A stretch of 64,000 nucleotides of DNA from Desulfobacteraceae bacterium. GTDB taxonomy: Bacteria; Desulfobacterota; Desulfobacteria; Desulfobacterales; Desulfobacteraceae. The position numbers and the translations under genes are program-made. The notes beneath the pieces were generated by a model. It was not told where the DNA came from, did not search any database, and saw only the letters and a program-made list of their open reading frames with translations. The stretch lies in assembly GCA_024225635.1 (NCBI GenBank), contig JAAEMK010000304.1:62001-126000 (forward strand). The letters are read 5' to 3'. This document shows positions 17,984 to 27,317 of this stretch, piece after piece. The first letter of the stretch is position 1. Each line of letters begins with the position of its first letter.

Positions 17984-18763
17984 GTGAGCTTAAAACTTGC
18001 AATCGGCGGTAAAGGCGGCGTAGGAAAAACCACTATAACTTCACTTCTTGCTAGAAGTATTGCATCCATGGACAACAACAGGGTCATCGCCATTGATGCG
18101 GATCCCGTGGCCAACCTTGCCGCAGGACTGGGAATTCCCGAGGAGACCCCCATCACACCGGTTGCGGAACTCTCCGACCTCATTGCCGAGCGCACCGGGG
18201 CAAAGCCCGGCACCATGGGCGGTTTCTTCACCCTCAACCCCAAGGTGGACGACATCCCGGAGCGCTTCTCCCTGGAGCGGGACGGGGTAAAACTCCTGGT
18301 GATGGGCACGGTCCAGAGCGGGGGTTCGGGCTGCATCTGCCCGGAAAGCACCATTCTCAAGGCCCTCATGAACCATCTTGTCCTTGCCAGGAACGAGGTT
18401 GTGATCATGGACATGGAGGCAGGGGTCGAGCACCTGGGACGGGCCACCTCCGGCTCGGTGGACGCCCTGGTGGCCGTGGTCAACCCCGGCAAGAGAAGCC
18501 GGGTGGCGGCGGAAAGAATAAGGAAGCTCGGAAAGGACATCGGCATCGACAAAATCGTAGTCCTGGGCAACCGGGTAAGGAACGAAGAGGATAAGGCCCT
18601 GATCCGGGAGTCCCTGCCGGATTTCGAGATCATCGGCTTCCTGCCGGAGATGGAGGAGATCATCGGCGCCGACCGTAAAGGGGTCCGTCCCTTTGATGAT
18701 CCGGCCACCATCCCCGAACCTTTCAAGGAGATAGCCCGGAAATTCCTCGATATGAGCAAATAA
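17984..18763 (+). CDS. cooC: CooC-type ATPase, CO dehydrogenase accessory protein (copy 2)
   Basis: 259 aa P-loop ATPase of the CooC/MinD class. Walker A GKGGVGKTT at 9-17, VIAIDADPVANLAAGLG at 34-50, and the Cys-x-Cys metal site C117/C119 (SGCICPE). DMEAGVEHLGRATSGSVD is the typical CooC switch-II region. GTG start behind GGGAG. Downstream of the CODH/ACS operon, it is the likely nickel-loading factor for AcsA or AcsB; the split of work with copy 1 (2940-3704) is unknown. Confidence 0.92.
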   Translation: MSLKLAIGGKGGVGKTTITSLLARSIASMDNNRVIAIDADPVANLAAGLGIPEETPITPVAELSDLIAERTGAKPGTMGGFFTLNPKVDDIPERFSLERDGVKLLVMGTVQSGGSGCICPESTILKALMNHLVLARNEVVIMDMEAGVEHLGRATSGSVDALVAVVNPGKRSRVAAERIRKLGKDIGIDKIVVLGNRVRNEEDKALIRESLPDFEIIGFLPEMEEIIGADRKGVRPFDDPATIPEPFKEIARKFLDMSK

Positions 18764-18779
18764 AATTATCCCCCTCCGT

Positions 18780-18886
18780 GGGGTCAGGCATTTATTCGTG
18801 GGGTCAGGCTTAGCTTATTGTCGTTTGAAAAACGACAATAAGCTAAGCCTGACCCCATCTACGTCTACGAAGCTAAACCTGACCCC
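18780..18886. repeat. REPIN-like palindromic repeat, locus 1
   Basis: A perfect 26-bp inverted repeat (18800-18825 and 18831-18856, 5-nt loop). The outer end begins GGGGTCAGGCTTAGC and the inner end is TTATTGTCGTT. It is flanked by a forward partial copy (18780-18789) and a reverse partial copy (18871-18886). The same family recurs at 25357-25454 and 47346-47510. Such elements are usually moved by REP-associated tyrosine transposases; none is in this window. Confidence 0.85.
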
Positions 18887-18909
18887 GCCTACTATATAGT
18901 AACCCAACC

Positions 18910-18935
18910 GCCACAAACCGTGGCCGAACCGCCAC
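18910..18935. promoter_or_regulatory. Candidate enhancer (activator) site upstream of the sigma-54 promoter
   Basis: GCCAC-aaacc-GTGGC (18910-18924) is a perfect dyad, with a third half-site GCCAC at 18931-18935. It sits about 165-190 bp upstream of the -24/-12 element, the usual distance for a bacterial enhancer-binding protein. Assignment to the activator at 23526-25349 is inferred. Confidence 0.4.
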
Positions 18936-19099
18936 GCCAGGCAACATTCCTTTTTATTATCAGCAAGTTTCCCGTCCCCGTTTCCTTCAAACGTGGCGAT
19001 ACCGCAACATCCGCCCCATCCAGCCACACAGGCATATCCAAGCCAATCACCAACAAAATAATCTTTAATTCAGGCAAGTTACACATTTCCCACTTCCAA

Positions 19100-19115
19100 T
19101 GGCACCCCTCTTGCT
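19100..19115 (+). promoter_or_regulatory. Sigma-54 (-24/-12) promoter
   Basis: TGGCACCCCTCTTGCT: GG at 19101-19102 and GC at 19113-19114 separated by exactly 10 bp, matching TGGCAC-N5-TTGC in full. Transcription would start near 19126, about 127 nt before the CoA-transferase ATG. The operon it drives ends with a sigma-54 activator gene. Confidence 0.7.
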
Positions 19116-19252
19116 CTTTATTGAAACAGCAGAACGATGGTCACGGTTCACCCACAGCAAACGAAAGCAGAACATCGTTACTAGTTTTTTGTCAACCGGC
19201 TAAATTCTTATGCGGTTTATCAATAGAATATAAACAGGAGGAATTTACGACA

Positions 19253-20623
19253 ATGGGTTTTACATCACCGATCATGAACCAATACAGGCAAAAACGGGTC
19301 ACGGCGGAAAAGGCCGCCCGGGTCGTCAAATCCGGAGACTGGGTTGATTACGGCGCCTTCTGCACTGCCCCCAGAACCCTTGACGCAGCCCTGGCACACC
19401 GGGCAGGGGAACTGGAACAGGTCAATATCAGGGCCCTGGCCTTTCCCGGTAAGGCCAAGGTCGCCATGGCAGGCAGGGGCGGCAACAGCCTGATTTACAA
19501 CAACTGGCACTTCAGCAGCGGCGACCGTAAAAACCATGACAACCACAATTGCTACTACATTCCTTTTACCTACAACGAAGGACCGGGCCATTACGGCCGG
19601 AACCTTCATACCGATGTCTGCATGCTGCAGGCCACCCCCATGGACCGTCAGGGAAATTTCAATTTCGGCATCGGGAACTCCTTTCAGCGGGCCATCATCG
19701 ACAATGCCCGGACCGTCATCGTGGAGGTGAACGACACCCTGCCCCGCTGCCTTGGGGGCATGGGGGAATCGGTCCACATCTCGGAAGTCGATTATGTTGT
19801 GGAAACGGACAACCGGCCGATCATGACCATCGGGTCCCCCTCGATCACGGAGGTTGACCAAAAAATAGCCGACCTGATCGTTGAGGAGATCCGGGACGGC
19901 GCATGTATCCAGCTTGGCATCGGGGGCATGCCCAATGCCGTTGGCAAGCAGATCGCCCAATCCGGCCTGAAAGATCTCGGGGTTCATACGGAAATGCTGG
20001 CCGACGCCTACCTTGAAATGTTTGAGGCGGGCCGGATCACCAACCGGAAAAAGAACCTGGATCCCGGCAAGCTGGTCTACACCTTTGCCCTGGGCAGTCA
20101 GCGTCTCTACGACTTCCTGGACAACAATCCCGCCTGTGCAAGCTACTCCGTGGACTACACCAACCGGCTGCGCAACATTTCCGCAAACGATAATGTGATC
20201 TCCATCAACAATGCCATAGAGGTGGACCTTTACGGCCAGGTATCGTCGGAATCCTCCGGGTACCGCCACATCACCGGGACCGGCGGGCAGTTTGACTTTG
20301 CCTATGGGGCCTACCATTCAGAAGGGGGAAAATCCTTCATCTGCCTTTCCTCCACCGTAACGGACAGAGACGGAAAAGTCCGGTCACGGATACGCCCGGT
20401 GTTTGATCCCGGCAGCATCGTCACCCTCCCGAGAACCATCACCCACCATGTGGTCACCGAATACGGCAAGGTCTGTCTCAAGGGAAAATCCACATGGGAG
20501 AGGGCCGAAGCCCTGATCAGCATCGCCCACCCCGATTTCAGGGATGAACTGATCAAAGAGGCCGAACGCATGAAAATCTGGGTCAGGGAGAACCGGAGGA
20601 ACGCTCTGGTCAACGCAGCCTGA
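19253..20623 (+). CDS. Acetyl-CoA hydrolase/transferase family (CoA-transferase)
   Basis: Moves CoA between acyl-CoA and acetate or another carboxylate. 456 aa from the ATG at 19253, chosen because CAGGAGG lies about 10 nt upstream and the family N-terminus ([21 protein letters not shown]) follows; the frame extends 111 codons further up but that part is intergenic. Family signatures: VVETDNRPI, the glycine-rich [29 protein letters not shown], and the block with the expected catalytic Glu, [30 protein letters not shown]. Closest to 4-hydroxybutyrate or butyryl-CoA:acetate transferases; the substrate is uncertain. Confidence 0.88.
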   Translation: MGFTSPIMNQYRQKRVTAEKAARVVKSGDWVDYGAFCTAPRTLDAALAHRAGELEQVNIRALAFPGKAKVAMAGRGGNSLIYNNWHFSSGDRKNHDNHNCYYIPFTYNEGPGHYGRNLHTDVCMLQATPMDRQGNFNFGIGNSFQRAIIDNARTVIVEVNDTLPRCLGGMGESVHISEVDYVVETDNRPIMTIGSPSITEVDQKIADLIVEEIRDGACIQLGIGGMPNAVGKQIAQSGLKDLGVHTEMLADAYLEMFEAGRITNRKKNLDPGKLVYTFALGSQRLYDFLDNNPACASYSVDYTNRLRNISANDNVISINNAIEVDLYGQVSSESSGYRHITGTGGQFDFAYGAYHSEGGKSFICLSSTVTDRDGKVRSRIRPVFDPGSIVTLPRTITHHVVTEYGKVCLKGKSTWERAEALISIAHPDFRDELIKEAERMKIWVRENRRNALVNAA

Positions 20624-20693
20624 TCCCCATTCACAAAGGACCGCAAAATATAAAAACACCGTTATCAACCACAGGAAAAAGGAGCTATAAAAG

Positions 20694-22496
20694 ATGGCGC
20701 AACTGATTGCAGACCGGAGAGATATCGACTTTGTACTCCACGAACAGCTGAACGTTGAAACCCTCAGCCGGGAAGAACGGTTCAATGAATTCGGTAAAAA
20801 GACCGTTGATCTGATTGTTTCCGAGGCCAGGAACCTTGCGATAAAAGAGATGCTGCCCCTGCAAAAGCCCAGCGATGCCGGATGCAGGTTTGACAACGGC
20901 CTGGTAAAGGTTCCCGAAGGATTCCACCGGGTCATGGCCGCCTACAATGACGGGGAATGGCTTGCCATGACCGACGACCCCGAATGGGGGGGCCAGGGGA
21001 TGCCAAAGACCGTTGCCATGGCAGCCAACGAGTACTTTTACGGGGCCTGCAACTCGTTCATGCTCTACAACCTCCTGACCCATGGCGCCGCCAAGCTTGT
21101 TGAAAACTTTGGCACCCGGGAGCAGAAGGAGCTGCACCTGGAAAAGATGCTTTCCGGCAAATGGGCCGGCACCATGCTCCTGACCGAACCGGAAGCAGGC
21201 TCGGACCTGGCATGCATCACGACCACGGCAAGGGACAATGGGGACGGCACCTACTCCCTTACGGGAAACAAGATCTTCATCTCCGGGGGAGAGCAGGACC
21301 TGACGGAAAATATTGTCCACCCTGTCCTGGCAAGGCTCGAGGATGCCCCTCCGGGAATCAAGGGCATCTCCCTTTTTCTGGTGACCAAGTACCGCTTGAA
21401 GGAAGACGGCACGCCCGGGGAGTTCAACCATGTTGTCTGCACCGGCATTGAAGAAAAAATGGGACTCCACGGGTCGGCCACCTGTTCCCTGGAGCTTGGC
21501 GGCAAGGGCCAATGCACCGGCACCCTTCTTGGGGAGAAGAACAAGGGCATGGCTGCCATGTTCCTGATGATGAACGAGGCCCGGCAGATGGTCGGACTCC
21601 AGGGCCAGGCCAATGCCTCGGCGTCCTACATGTACGCCCTGGACTATGCCAGGCAGAGAATCCAGAGCAAAAAACTGACGGCTCCGGCCGGTTCAGCCCC
21701 TGCCAGCATCATCAACCACCCGGACGTGAAACGGCAGCTCCTGATGATGAAGGCCTGGGTGGACGGCATGAGAAGCCTTGTATACTACACGGGCCTCTGC
21801 CACGACCGTGAAGCCATTGCAACCGATGAAGCGGAAAAGCACAGCTACGCCACCCTGCTGGAGGTGCTTACCCCCATCGTCAAAGGATATATAACGGACA
21901 GGGCCTTTGATGTGTGCAACCACGGGGTACAGATTTACGGCGGCTACGGCTTTATCGAGGAGTTCCCGGTATCCCAGCTACTGAGGGATTCCAGGATCTT
22001 CATGCTCTACGAGGGAACCAACGGCATTCAATCCATGGATCTTGTGGGCCGCAAACTCGGCATGGACAAGGGCAAGCCCTTTATCCATTTCCTTGCCCAG
22101 GTGGAAAAAACCCTGGCAGCGGCAAAACAGGTCCCGGGCCTGATCCCCATGGCCGAAAGCATGGAACGCTTTTTGGCAGGCTATGCCGAGGTGGCCCATG
22201 AAATATCCCAAAGGGCCGCAGCCGGCAAGGTGATGGAAGTCTTTGCCTTTTCCCACCCCTTCCTGGAGGTGACGGGAGATCTGACAATGGCCTGGATGCT
22301 TCTCTGGAGAGCTACCGTAGCGTATCCGAAACTGGGCAAAACAAAAAAGGACGATGGATTCTACCATGGCCAGGTCCGGACGGCCCGGTTTTTCATCAAC
22401 AACATCCTTCCCATCACCACGGGCAGGCTCAATGCCATCAAACAGGGGGATGCGGTGGCGGCGGAAATGGAGGATGCCTGGTTTGGAGGCAAGTAA
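20694..22496 (+). CDS. Acyl-CoA dehydrogenase, FadE5/DmdC-type (about 600 aa)
   Basis: FAD-dependent alpha,beta-dehydrogenation of an acyl-CoA. 600 aa, far longer than the usual 380-aa enzymes because of extra N- and C-terminal domains, as in FadE5 and methylmercaptopropionyl-CoA dehydrogenase. Motifs: WGGQGMPKTV, LLTEPEAGSDLACITTTA (FAD/substrate), GFIEEFPVSQLLRDSRI, and MLYEGTNGIQSMDLVGRKL with the catalytic Glu. The C-terminal 120 residues form a helical tail domain. Second gene of the sigma-54 operon, 70 bp after the CoA-transferase. Substrate chain length cannot be read from sequence. Confidence 0.93.
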   Translation: MAQLIADRRDIDFVLHEQLNVETLSREERFNEFGKKTVDLIVSEARNLAIKEMLPLQKPSDAGCRFDNGLVKVPEGFHRVMAAYNDGEWLAMTDDPEWGGQGMPKTVAMAANEYFYGACNSFMLYNLLTHGAAKLVENFGTREQKELHLEKMLSGKWAGTMLLTEPEAGSDLACITTTARDNGDGTYSLTGNKIFISGGEQDLTENIVHPVLARLEDAPPGIKGISLFLVTKYRLKEDGTPGEFNHVVCTGIEEKMGLHGSATCSLELGGKGQCTGTLLGEKNKGMAAMFLMMNEARQMVGLQGQANASASYMYALDYARQRIQSKKLTAPAGSAPASIINHPDVKRQLLMMKAWVDGMRSLVYYTGLCHDREAIATDEAEKHSYATLLEVLTPIVKGYITDRAFDVCNHGVQIYGGYGFIEEFPVSQLLRDSRIFMLYEGTNGIQSMDLVGRKLGMDKGKPFIHFLAQVEKTLAAAKQVPGLIPMAESMERFLAGYAEVAHEISQRAAAGKVMEVFAFSHPFLEVTGDLTMAWMLLWRATVAYPKLGKTKKDDGFYHGQVRTARFFINNILPITTGRLNAIKQGDAVAAEMEDAWFGGK

Positions 22497-22550
22497 CAGG
22501 CAAAGGACAACTTACAACCATTGTAATAAGACCATCATGGGAGAAACGAA

Positions 22551-23399
22551 ATGGATAAAATCTATGTGATAGGGGCCGGCACCATGGGGGCGGGCATCGC
22601 CCAAACCATGGCATCCGCAGGCCTTCGGGTCCTGGTAAGGGATATCAATGACGAACTTGTGGCCAAGGGCATGGCCATCATAACCGCAAGCCTGGAAAAC
22701 CTTGAAGCAAAAGGCAAGATGGAGAGGAAGGAAAAAGAGGCGATCCTTTCCCGGATCACCGGCACCACCGACATGGCCATGGCCGCCGATTGCGACCTTG
22801 TGATAGAGGCTGCCGTGGAAAACATGGCCATAAAAAGGGATATTTTCAAAAAACTGGACCAATTGTGCAAGCCCGAAACCATCCTGGCCACCAACACCTC
22901 CTCCCTCTCCATCACCGAAGTGGCGGCGGCCACCCATCGTCCGGACCGGGTCATGGGCATGCATTTTTTCAACCCGGCCCCGGTGATGAAGCTTGTGGAG
23001 CTCATCAAGGGCATTGCCACCTCGGGCCACACCTTTGAGCAGGTGAAGCGCCTGTCGGAAAGGATCGGAAAAACACCGGTGGAGGTGGCCGAAGCCCCGG
23101 GCTTTGTGGTCAACCGGATACTGATCCCCATGATCAACGAGGCCGCGGCCATCTATGCCGAAGGCGTTGCAACGGCAAAGGACATCGACACCGCCATGAA
23201 GCTTGGCGCCAACCACCCCTTAGGGCCCCTGGCCCTGGGAGACCTGATCGGCCTGGATGTCTGCCTTGCGGTCATGGACGTTCTCCACCAGGAGTTCGGG
23301 GATCCCAAATACAGGGCCCACCCCATTCTCAGAATCCATGTCAGGGCGGGATGGCTCGGCCGGAAGACAGGAAAAGGGTTTTACGACTACTCCGGCTGA
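22551..23399 (+). CDS. hbd: 3-hydroxybutyryl-CoA / 3-hydroxyacyl-CoA dehydrogenase
   Basis: NAD-dependent oxidation of (S)-3-hydroxyacyl-CoA. 282 aa, the size of stand-alone Hbd proteins. Rossmann motif [11 protein letters not shown] at 8-18, [13 protein letters not shown] with the conserved Asn/Ser, catalytic [16 protein letters not shown] and C-terminal [17 protein letters not shown]. Follows the acyl-CoA dehydrogenase by 54 bp with GGGAGA before ATG. No enoyl-CoA hydratase or thiolase gene is here, so these steps must be encoded elsewhere. Confidence 0.94.
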   Translation: MDKIYVIGAGTMGAGIAQTMASAGLRVLVRDINDELVAKGMAIITASLENLEAKGKMERKEKEAILSRITGTTDMAMAADCDLVIEAAVENMAIKRDIFKKLDQLCKPETILATNTSSLSITEVAAATHRPDRVMGMHFFNPAPVMKLVELIKGIATSGHTFEQVKRLSERIGKTPVEVAEAPGFVVNRILIPMINEAAAIYAEGVATAKDIDTAMKLGANHPLGPLALGDLIGLDVCLAVMDVLHQEFGDPKYRAHPILRIHVRAGWLGRKTGKGFYDYSG

Positions 23400-23450
23400 A
23401 CCGGCTCCCCTCCCCCCGGGGTGGAACGGACCCGGCCCGGGGCCATGGGT

Positions 23451-23478
23451 TTGATCTTTTGCCCTGTTGTGTTACTAT
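23451..23478 (+). promoter_or_regulatory. Candidate sigma-70 promoter for the activator gene
   Basis: TTGATC (23451-23456), 16-bp spacer, TACTAT (23473-23478), about 48 bp before the activator ATG. It would allow activator synthesis independent of its own sigma-54 operon. Confidence 0.35.
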
Positions 23479-23525
23479 GATGCCCGTGCAGAGAACAGAA
23501 CACCTTTCAATTGACGGAGAATTGC

Positions 23526-25349
23526 ATGGATATAGAAACACCACCCCTGTATCGCGACACCGTGTTCCATGCAGGCAGCGAAAAAGCCCTGCTGGAAAAA
23601 ATAGAAGCGTTGCAGAGTCAACGGGATATGTACCACAGTGTTTTTGAAAACACCGGCACAGGTACCATCATCATTGACAAGGACATGCTCATCCTCTTCG
23701 CAAATGCAAAGTTTGCCCAGTTAACGGGATTCAGCAAGGAAGAGATCGAAAAAACCATGCACTGGTCCCAGTTTGTCATTCCCGACGACAACCAAAAAAT
23801 GCAGGCGTACCACTACGGACGGCGCAAGGGAGCCGTCGGGATTCCGGACGAGTACGAGTGCAGGATTTTTGACAAGGCCGGACAGGTGAAACATATCCAC
23901 ATGAAGGTGGGGATGATGCCCGGCACCGGCATCAGCATTGCCTCGTTCATGGACATCACCCTCAGAAAACTTGCGGAGCAGCGCCTCGGCAAAAGCGAAT
24001 CCCTGCTGAAAACCATCGTCAGCACCTTTGAGGGATTTATCTTCACCCTCACCGAAGACCACACCATCGGGTTCATGAACAACACCCTGATCACCAGGAT
24101 CGGATACAACGGCGTGAACGGCAAATGTTACAGGGTGATCCACAGCCTGGAAGCGCCCTGCCCCTGGTGCCGGCTCGGCACGGTCTTGAAAGGGAATGTC
24201 TCCAAACGGGAAGACAAGAGCCCCAGGGACGGCAGGTGGTATTCCGTCACCCAGTCCCCCATTTACGACCGGGTCAGCAGGATCTCCGGTGTCCAGGTGA
24301 TCATGGTGGATATCACCGAGCGGAAACAGATGGAAGAGAAGATCACGGAAAACGCCAATTACTATCGGAGCGAGAACAAAATCCTGCGCTCCGCCATTAA
24401 GGAAAGATGCCGGTTCGGAGACATTGTCGGAAAAAGCGATGCCATGCAGACGGTCTACGAGTTGATTTTGCGCGCCGCCTCGAGCAATGCCCATGTGATC
24501 CTTTACGGAGAATCAGGCACAGGCAAGGAGCTTGTGGCAACGGCCATCCACAAATTGAGCCAGCGGTCAAAGAACAAGTTTGTCCCGGTGAACTGCGCCG
24601 CCATTAATGACAATCTCATCGAGAGTGAATTTTTCGGCTATATCAAAGGGGCCTTTTCCGGAGCGGACCGGAACAAGGCCGGGTTCCTGGACATTGCGGA
24701 CAAGGGCACCCTGTTCCTGGACGAAATCGGGGACCTGGGGCTCAGCCTCCAGGTAAAACTCCTCAGAAGCATCGAGGGCGGCGGATTTACCCCGGTGGGG
24801 GGCAACATGCTGAAAAAACCGGACCTGCGCATCGTGGCCGCCACCAACAAAGATCTTAAAAAGCTTGTGATCCAGGGAATGATGCGGGAGGATTTCTTTT
24901 ACCGGGTCAACATCATCCCCATCAAGCTGCCGCCCCTGCGGGAACGCAAGGAGGATCTCCCCCTCCTGATCGAACATTTCCTGTCAAAGTATGACAAAGA
25001 CATCGCCATCCCTCCCATGGACCAAAAGGTGACGGATGCGTTCCTCAACTATGACTGGCCCGGCAATGTCCGGGAGTTGCGCCACTCCCTGGATCGCTAT
25101 GTCACCTTAAACGATTGCGACTTCCTGGACAGCCTCGTTGTCACGCCCATCCCCCATAAGAGCTATGACATCAAAAACGATGACATGGCCAACGGCGGGA
25201 AATCCCTGCCGGATATGGTGGCTGACATTGAGAAGCAGATCATCTCCAAGGCCCTGGAGGATAACCGGTGGCGGAAATCCAAAACCGCTTCCGATCTTGG
25301 CATCCATCGAAAGACCCTGTTTACCAAAATGAAAAGATACAACCTCTAA
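23526..25349 (+). CDS. Sigma-54-dependent transcriptional activator with two PAS domains
   Basis: 607 aa from the ATG at 23526 (GGAGA upstream; a TTG five codons earlier is less likely). PAS domains at about 33-145 and 150-265, a short coiled-coil linker, then the AAA+ sigma-54 interaction domain (about 295-525): Walker A GESGTGKE near 327-334, the sigma-54 contact loop GAFSGA at 375-380 (a conservative GAFTGA variant) and Walker B TLFLDEIGDL. A Fis-type helix-turn-helix closes the protein (RKSKTASDLGIHRKTLFTKM). No receiver domain, so a ligand or redox signal at the PAS domains is likely. Probably controls the three genes upstream through the 19100 promoter. Confidence 0.93.
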   Translation: MDIETPPLYRDTVFHAGSEKALLEKIEALQSQRDMYHSVFENTGTGTIIIDKDMLILFANAKFAQLTGFSKEEIEKTMHWSQFVIPDDNQKMQAYHYGRRKGAVGIPDEYECRIFDKAGQVKHIHMKVGMMPGTGISIASFMDITLRKLAEQRLGKSESLLKTIVSTFEGFIFTLTEDHTIGFMNNTLITRIGYNGVNGKCYRVIHSLEAPCPWCRLGTVLKGNVSKREDKSPRDGRWYSVTQSPIYDRVSRISGVQVIMVDITERKQMEEKITENANYYRSENKILRSAIKERCRFGDIVGKSDAMQTVYELILRAASSNAHVILYGESGTGKELVATAIHKLSQRSKNKFVPVNCAAINDNLIESEFFGYIKGAFSGADRNKAGFLDIADKGTLFLDEIGDLGLSLQVKLLRSIEGGGFTPVGGNMLKKPDLRIVAATNKDLKKLVIQGMMREDFFYRVNIIPIKLPPLRERKEDLPLLIEHFLSKYDKDIAIPPMDQKVTDAFLNYDWPGNVRELRHSLDRYVTLNDCDFLDSLVVTPIPHKSYDIKNDDMANGGKSLPDMVADIEKQIISKALEDNRWRKSKTASDLGIHRKTLFTKMKRYNL

Positions 25350-25356
25350 AAAAAAA

Positions 25357-25454
25357 GGGGACAGACTTAGCTTATTGTCGTTGGAACAACGACAATAAGC
25401 TAAGTCTGACCCCGGGAAAATGCAGCCCCAAGGCAATAAGCTAAGTCTGACCCC
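25357..25454. repeat. REPIN-like palindromic repeat, locus 2
   Basis: Two 26-bp arms (25357-25382 and 25388-25413, 5-nt loop) with 25 of 26 positions pairing, plus a third partial reverse copy at 25434-25454. It differs from locus 1 by CAGACTTAG in place of CAGGCTTAG. It starts 7 bp after the activator stop codon. Confidence 0.85.
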
Positions 25455-25470
25455 CAAAAGATTGGACAAA

Positions 25471-25497
25471 GCCAGACCCGAGAGAACACAGTCTGGC
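25471..25497 (-). terminator. Possible terminator of the NuoF-like gene
   Basis: 7-bp stem GCCAGAC/GTCTGGC with a 13-nt loop, followed on the minus strand by TTTGTCC. The T-tract is poor. Confidence 0.35.
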
Positions 25498-25509
25498 CCC
25501 GGAAGCCGG

Positions 25510-27297
25510 TTACATTATGGCGTCGAACTTACACCGGTCATAGCAGGACATGCACTTGACGCACTTGTCCTTGTCAATGACAGCCACCTCTTTTTTCTTC
25601 CAGGTGATGGCGTCGGAAGGACAATCCTTGAAGCAGAGCCCGCACCGCTTGCAAAGCTTTGGATCGACTTCAAACTTCACAAGATCGGGACAGACCTTTG
25701 CCGGGCACTCACCTTCTTCTATGTGGGCCTCATACTCATCCCTGAAATAACGAAGCGTCGACAATACGGGATTGGACGCGGTCTGGCCAAGTCCGCACAG
25801 GCTGCTCCGGCTCACCACATGGGCAAGTTCTTCCAGGCGTTCGATATCCCCGGGCCGGCCCTTGCCCTTGCAGATGTTTTCAAGGATCAAGAGCATCTGC
25901 TTGGTTCCCTCCCGGCAGGGGGTGCATTTGCCGCAGGATTCATCCTGGATAAAGTCCATGAAGTACCGGGCCATGTCCACCATGCAGGTCCTGTTGTCCA
26001 TGACAATGGCGCCGCCGGACCCCATGATGGCGCCCACCTTGGCAATGGCCTCATAGTCGATGGGGGTGTCGAGATGTTCTTCCGGGACACATCCCCCCGA
26101 GGGGCCGCCCAGCTGAACCGCCTTGAACTTGCGCTTCTTGGGAACACCGCCGCCGATGTCGTAGACCAGGGTCCTCAGGCTTGTGCCCATGGGAATCTCC
26201 ACAAGCCCGATGTTGTTCACATCACCGGACAGGGCAAACACCTTGGTGCCCTTGCTGGTTTCGGTTCCCACACTTGCATACCACTCTCCCCCCTTGAGGA
26301 TGATCTGGGGAACATTGGCAAGGGTCTCCACATTGTTGAGGATGGTGGGTTTCTCCCACAGCCCCTTGTGGGCGGGAAACGGCGGCCTTGGCCTTGGCAT
26401 GCCCCGCTTTCCCTCGATGGACCGCATGAGGGCGGTCTCTTCACCGCACACAAAGGCCCCTGCCCCCTGGTAGACCTCAATGTCAAAATCAAATCCCGAC
26501 CCAAGGATATCCTCGCCCAGAAGGCCGTACTCCTTTGCCTGGATGATGGCGATGCCCAGCCGCTTGACAGCCAAGGGATATTCGCTCCGGCAATAGATAT
26601 ACCCTTTGTGGGCATTGATTGCCTTGGCCGCGATGATCATTCCCTCGAGCACGGCATGGGGATCGGACTCCAGGATACTCCGGTCCATGAAGGCCCCTGG
26701 ATCTCCCTCATCCGCATTGCAGAGCACATACTTCACATCCCCCTCGGCCTGTTGGGCGAACCGCCACTTCATACCGGCGGGAAACCCTGCGCCCCCCCGG
26801 CCCCTGAGGCCGGATGCCAGCATCTCATCGACGATCCCGTCCGGGGTCATCTCGTTCAACGCCTTTGCCGCGGCAAAATAGCCGTCCCTTGCAATATACT
26901 CGTCAATGATCTCGGGATCGATGAGTCCCTTGTTACGCATGGCCCGGAACATCTGGCTGGAAAAGAAGGGGATATCATCCATCTTTGGAATGAGATCCCT
27001 GGACCCGGGTTCCTTATATAAGAGGCGTTTCACCGGCCGCCCCTTGAGGAAGTGCTCCTCCACAAGCTCCGGGGCATCCCCGGGCTTGATCTTCTGGTAG
27101 AAGATCCCCTCGGGGTGAACCACCATCACCGGTCCCACGGCGCAGAAACCGTTGCATCCGGTAACAATGATCTCCACCTCTTCCGCAAGGCCCTGCTTTT
27201 TGATCTCCTGTTCGAGCGCTTCCTTGACCCCGTCACTTCCGGTTGATTCGCACCCGGTACCACCGCAGAGCATAAGCTGCATTCTGATTTTGTTCAT
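25510..27297 (-). CDS. NuoF/HydB-like NADH-dependent flavin iron-sulfur subunit
   Basis: 595 aa. N-terminal [2Fe-2S] thioredoxin-like domain (C11, C16, C48, C52), then the NuoF core: GLRGRGGAGFPAG (NADH/FMN), CNADEGDPGAFMDR, GAGAFVCGEETAL, the SLBB region, and the [4Fe-4S] ligands SCGKCTPCREGT...C. The C-terminus carries two ferredoxin motifs (CKRCGLCFKDC and CVKCMSCYDRC). This is the architecture of HydB/HndC subunits of NAD(P)-linked, often electron-bifurcating, [FeFe]-hydrogenases. No catalytic hydrogenase subunit is adjacent, so its partner is unknown. Follows the NuoE-like gene by 20 bp. Confidence 0.93.
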   Translation of the reverse strand: MNKIRMQLMLCGGTGCESTGSDGVKEALEQEIKKQGLAEEVEIIVTGCNGFCAVGPVMVVHPEGIFYQKIKPGDAPELVEEHFLKGRPVKRLLYKEPGSRDLIPKMDDIPFFSSQMFRAMRNKGLIDPEIIDEYIARDGYFAAAKALNEMTPDGIVDEMLASGLRGRGGAGFPAGMKWRFAQQAEGDVKYVLCNADEGDPGAFMDRSILESDPHAVLEGMIIAAKAINAHKGYIYCRSEYPLAVKRLGIAIIQAKEYGLLGEDILGSGFDFDIEVYQGAGAFVCGEETALMRSIEGKRGMPRPRPPFPAHKGLWEKPTILNNVETLANVPQIILKGGEWYASVGTETSKGTKVFALSGDVNNIGLVEIPMGTSLRTLVYDIGGGVPKKRKFKAVQLGGPSGGCVPEEHLDTPIDYEAIAKVGAIMGSGGAIVMDNRTCMVDMARYFMDFIQDESCGKCTPCREGTKQMLLILENICKGKGRPGDIERLEELAHVVSRSSLCGLGQTASNPVLSTLRYFRDEYEAHIEEGECPAKVCPDLVKFEVDPKLCKRCGLCFKDCPSDAITWKKKEVAVIDKDKCVKCMSCYDRCKFDAIM

Positions 27298-27317
27298 GAT
27301 TCTCTCCCTTCTACGCC

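Larger units (their letters stand above)
18764..19252. other. 489-bp intergenic region before the acyl-CoA operon
   Basis: No convincing gene. It contains a REPIN-like palindrome (18780-18886), a GCCAC/GTGGC dyad (18910-18935), and a sigma-54 promoter (19100-19115). Short reading frames here (for example 18892-19086 on the minus strand) have no recognisable family signature. Confidence 0.6.

Noticed and set aside
18892-19086. 64-residue minus-strand frame upstream of the CoA-transferase
   Set aside because: No start signal, no recognisable family, and it overlaps the enhancer-like dyad of the sigma-54 promoter.
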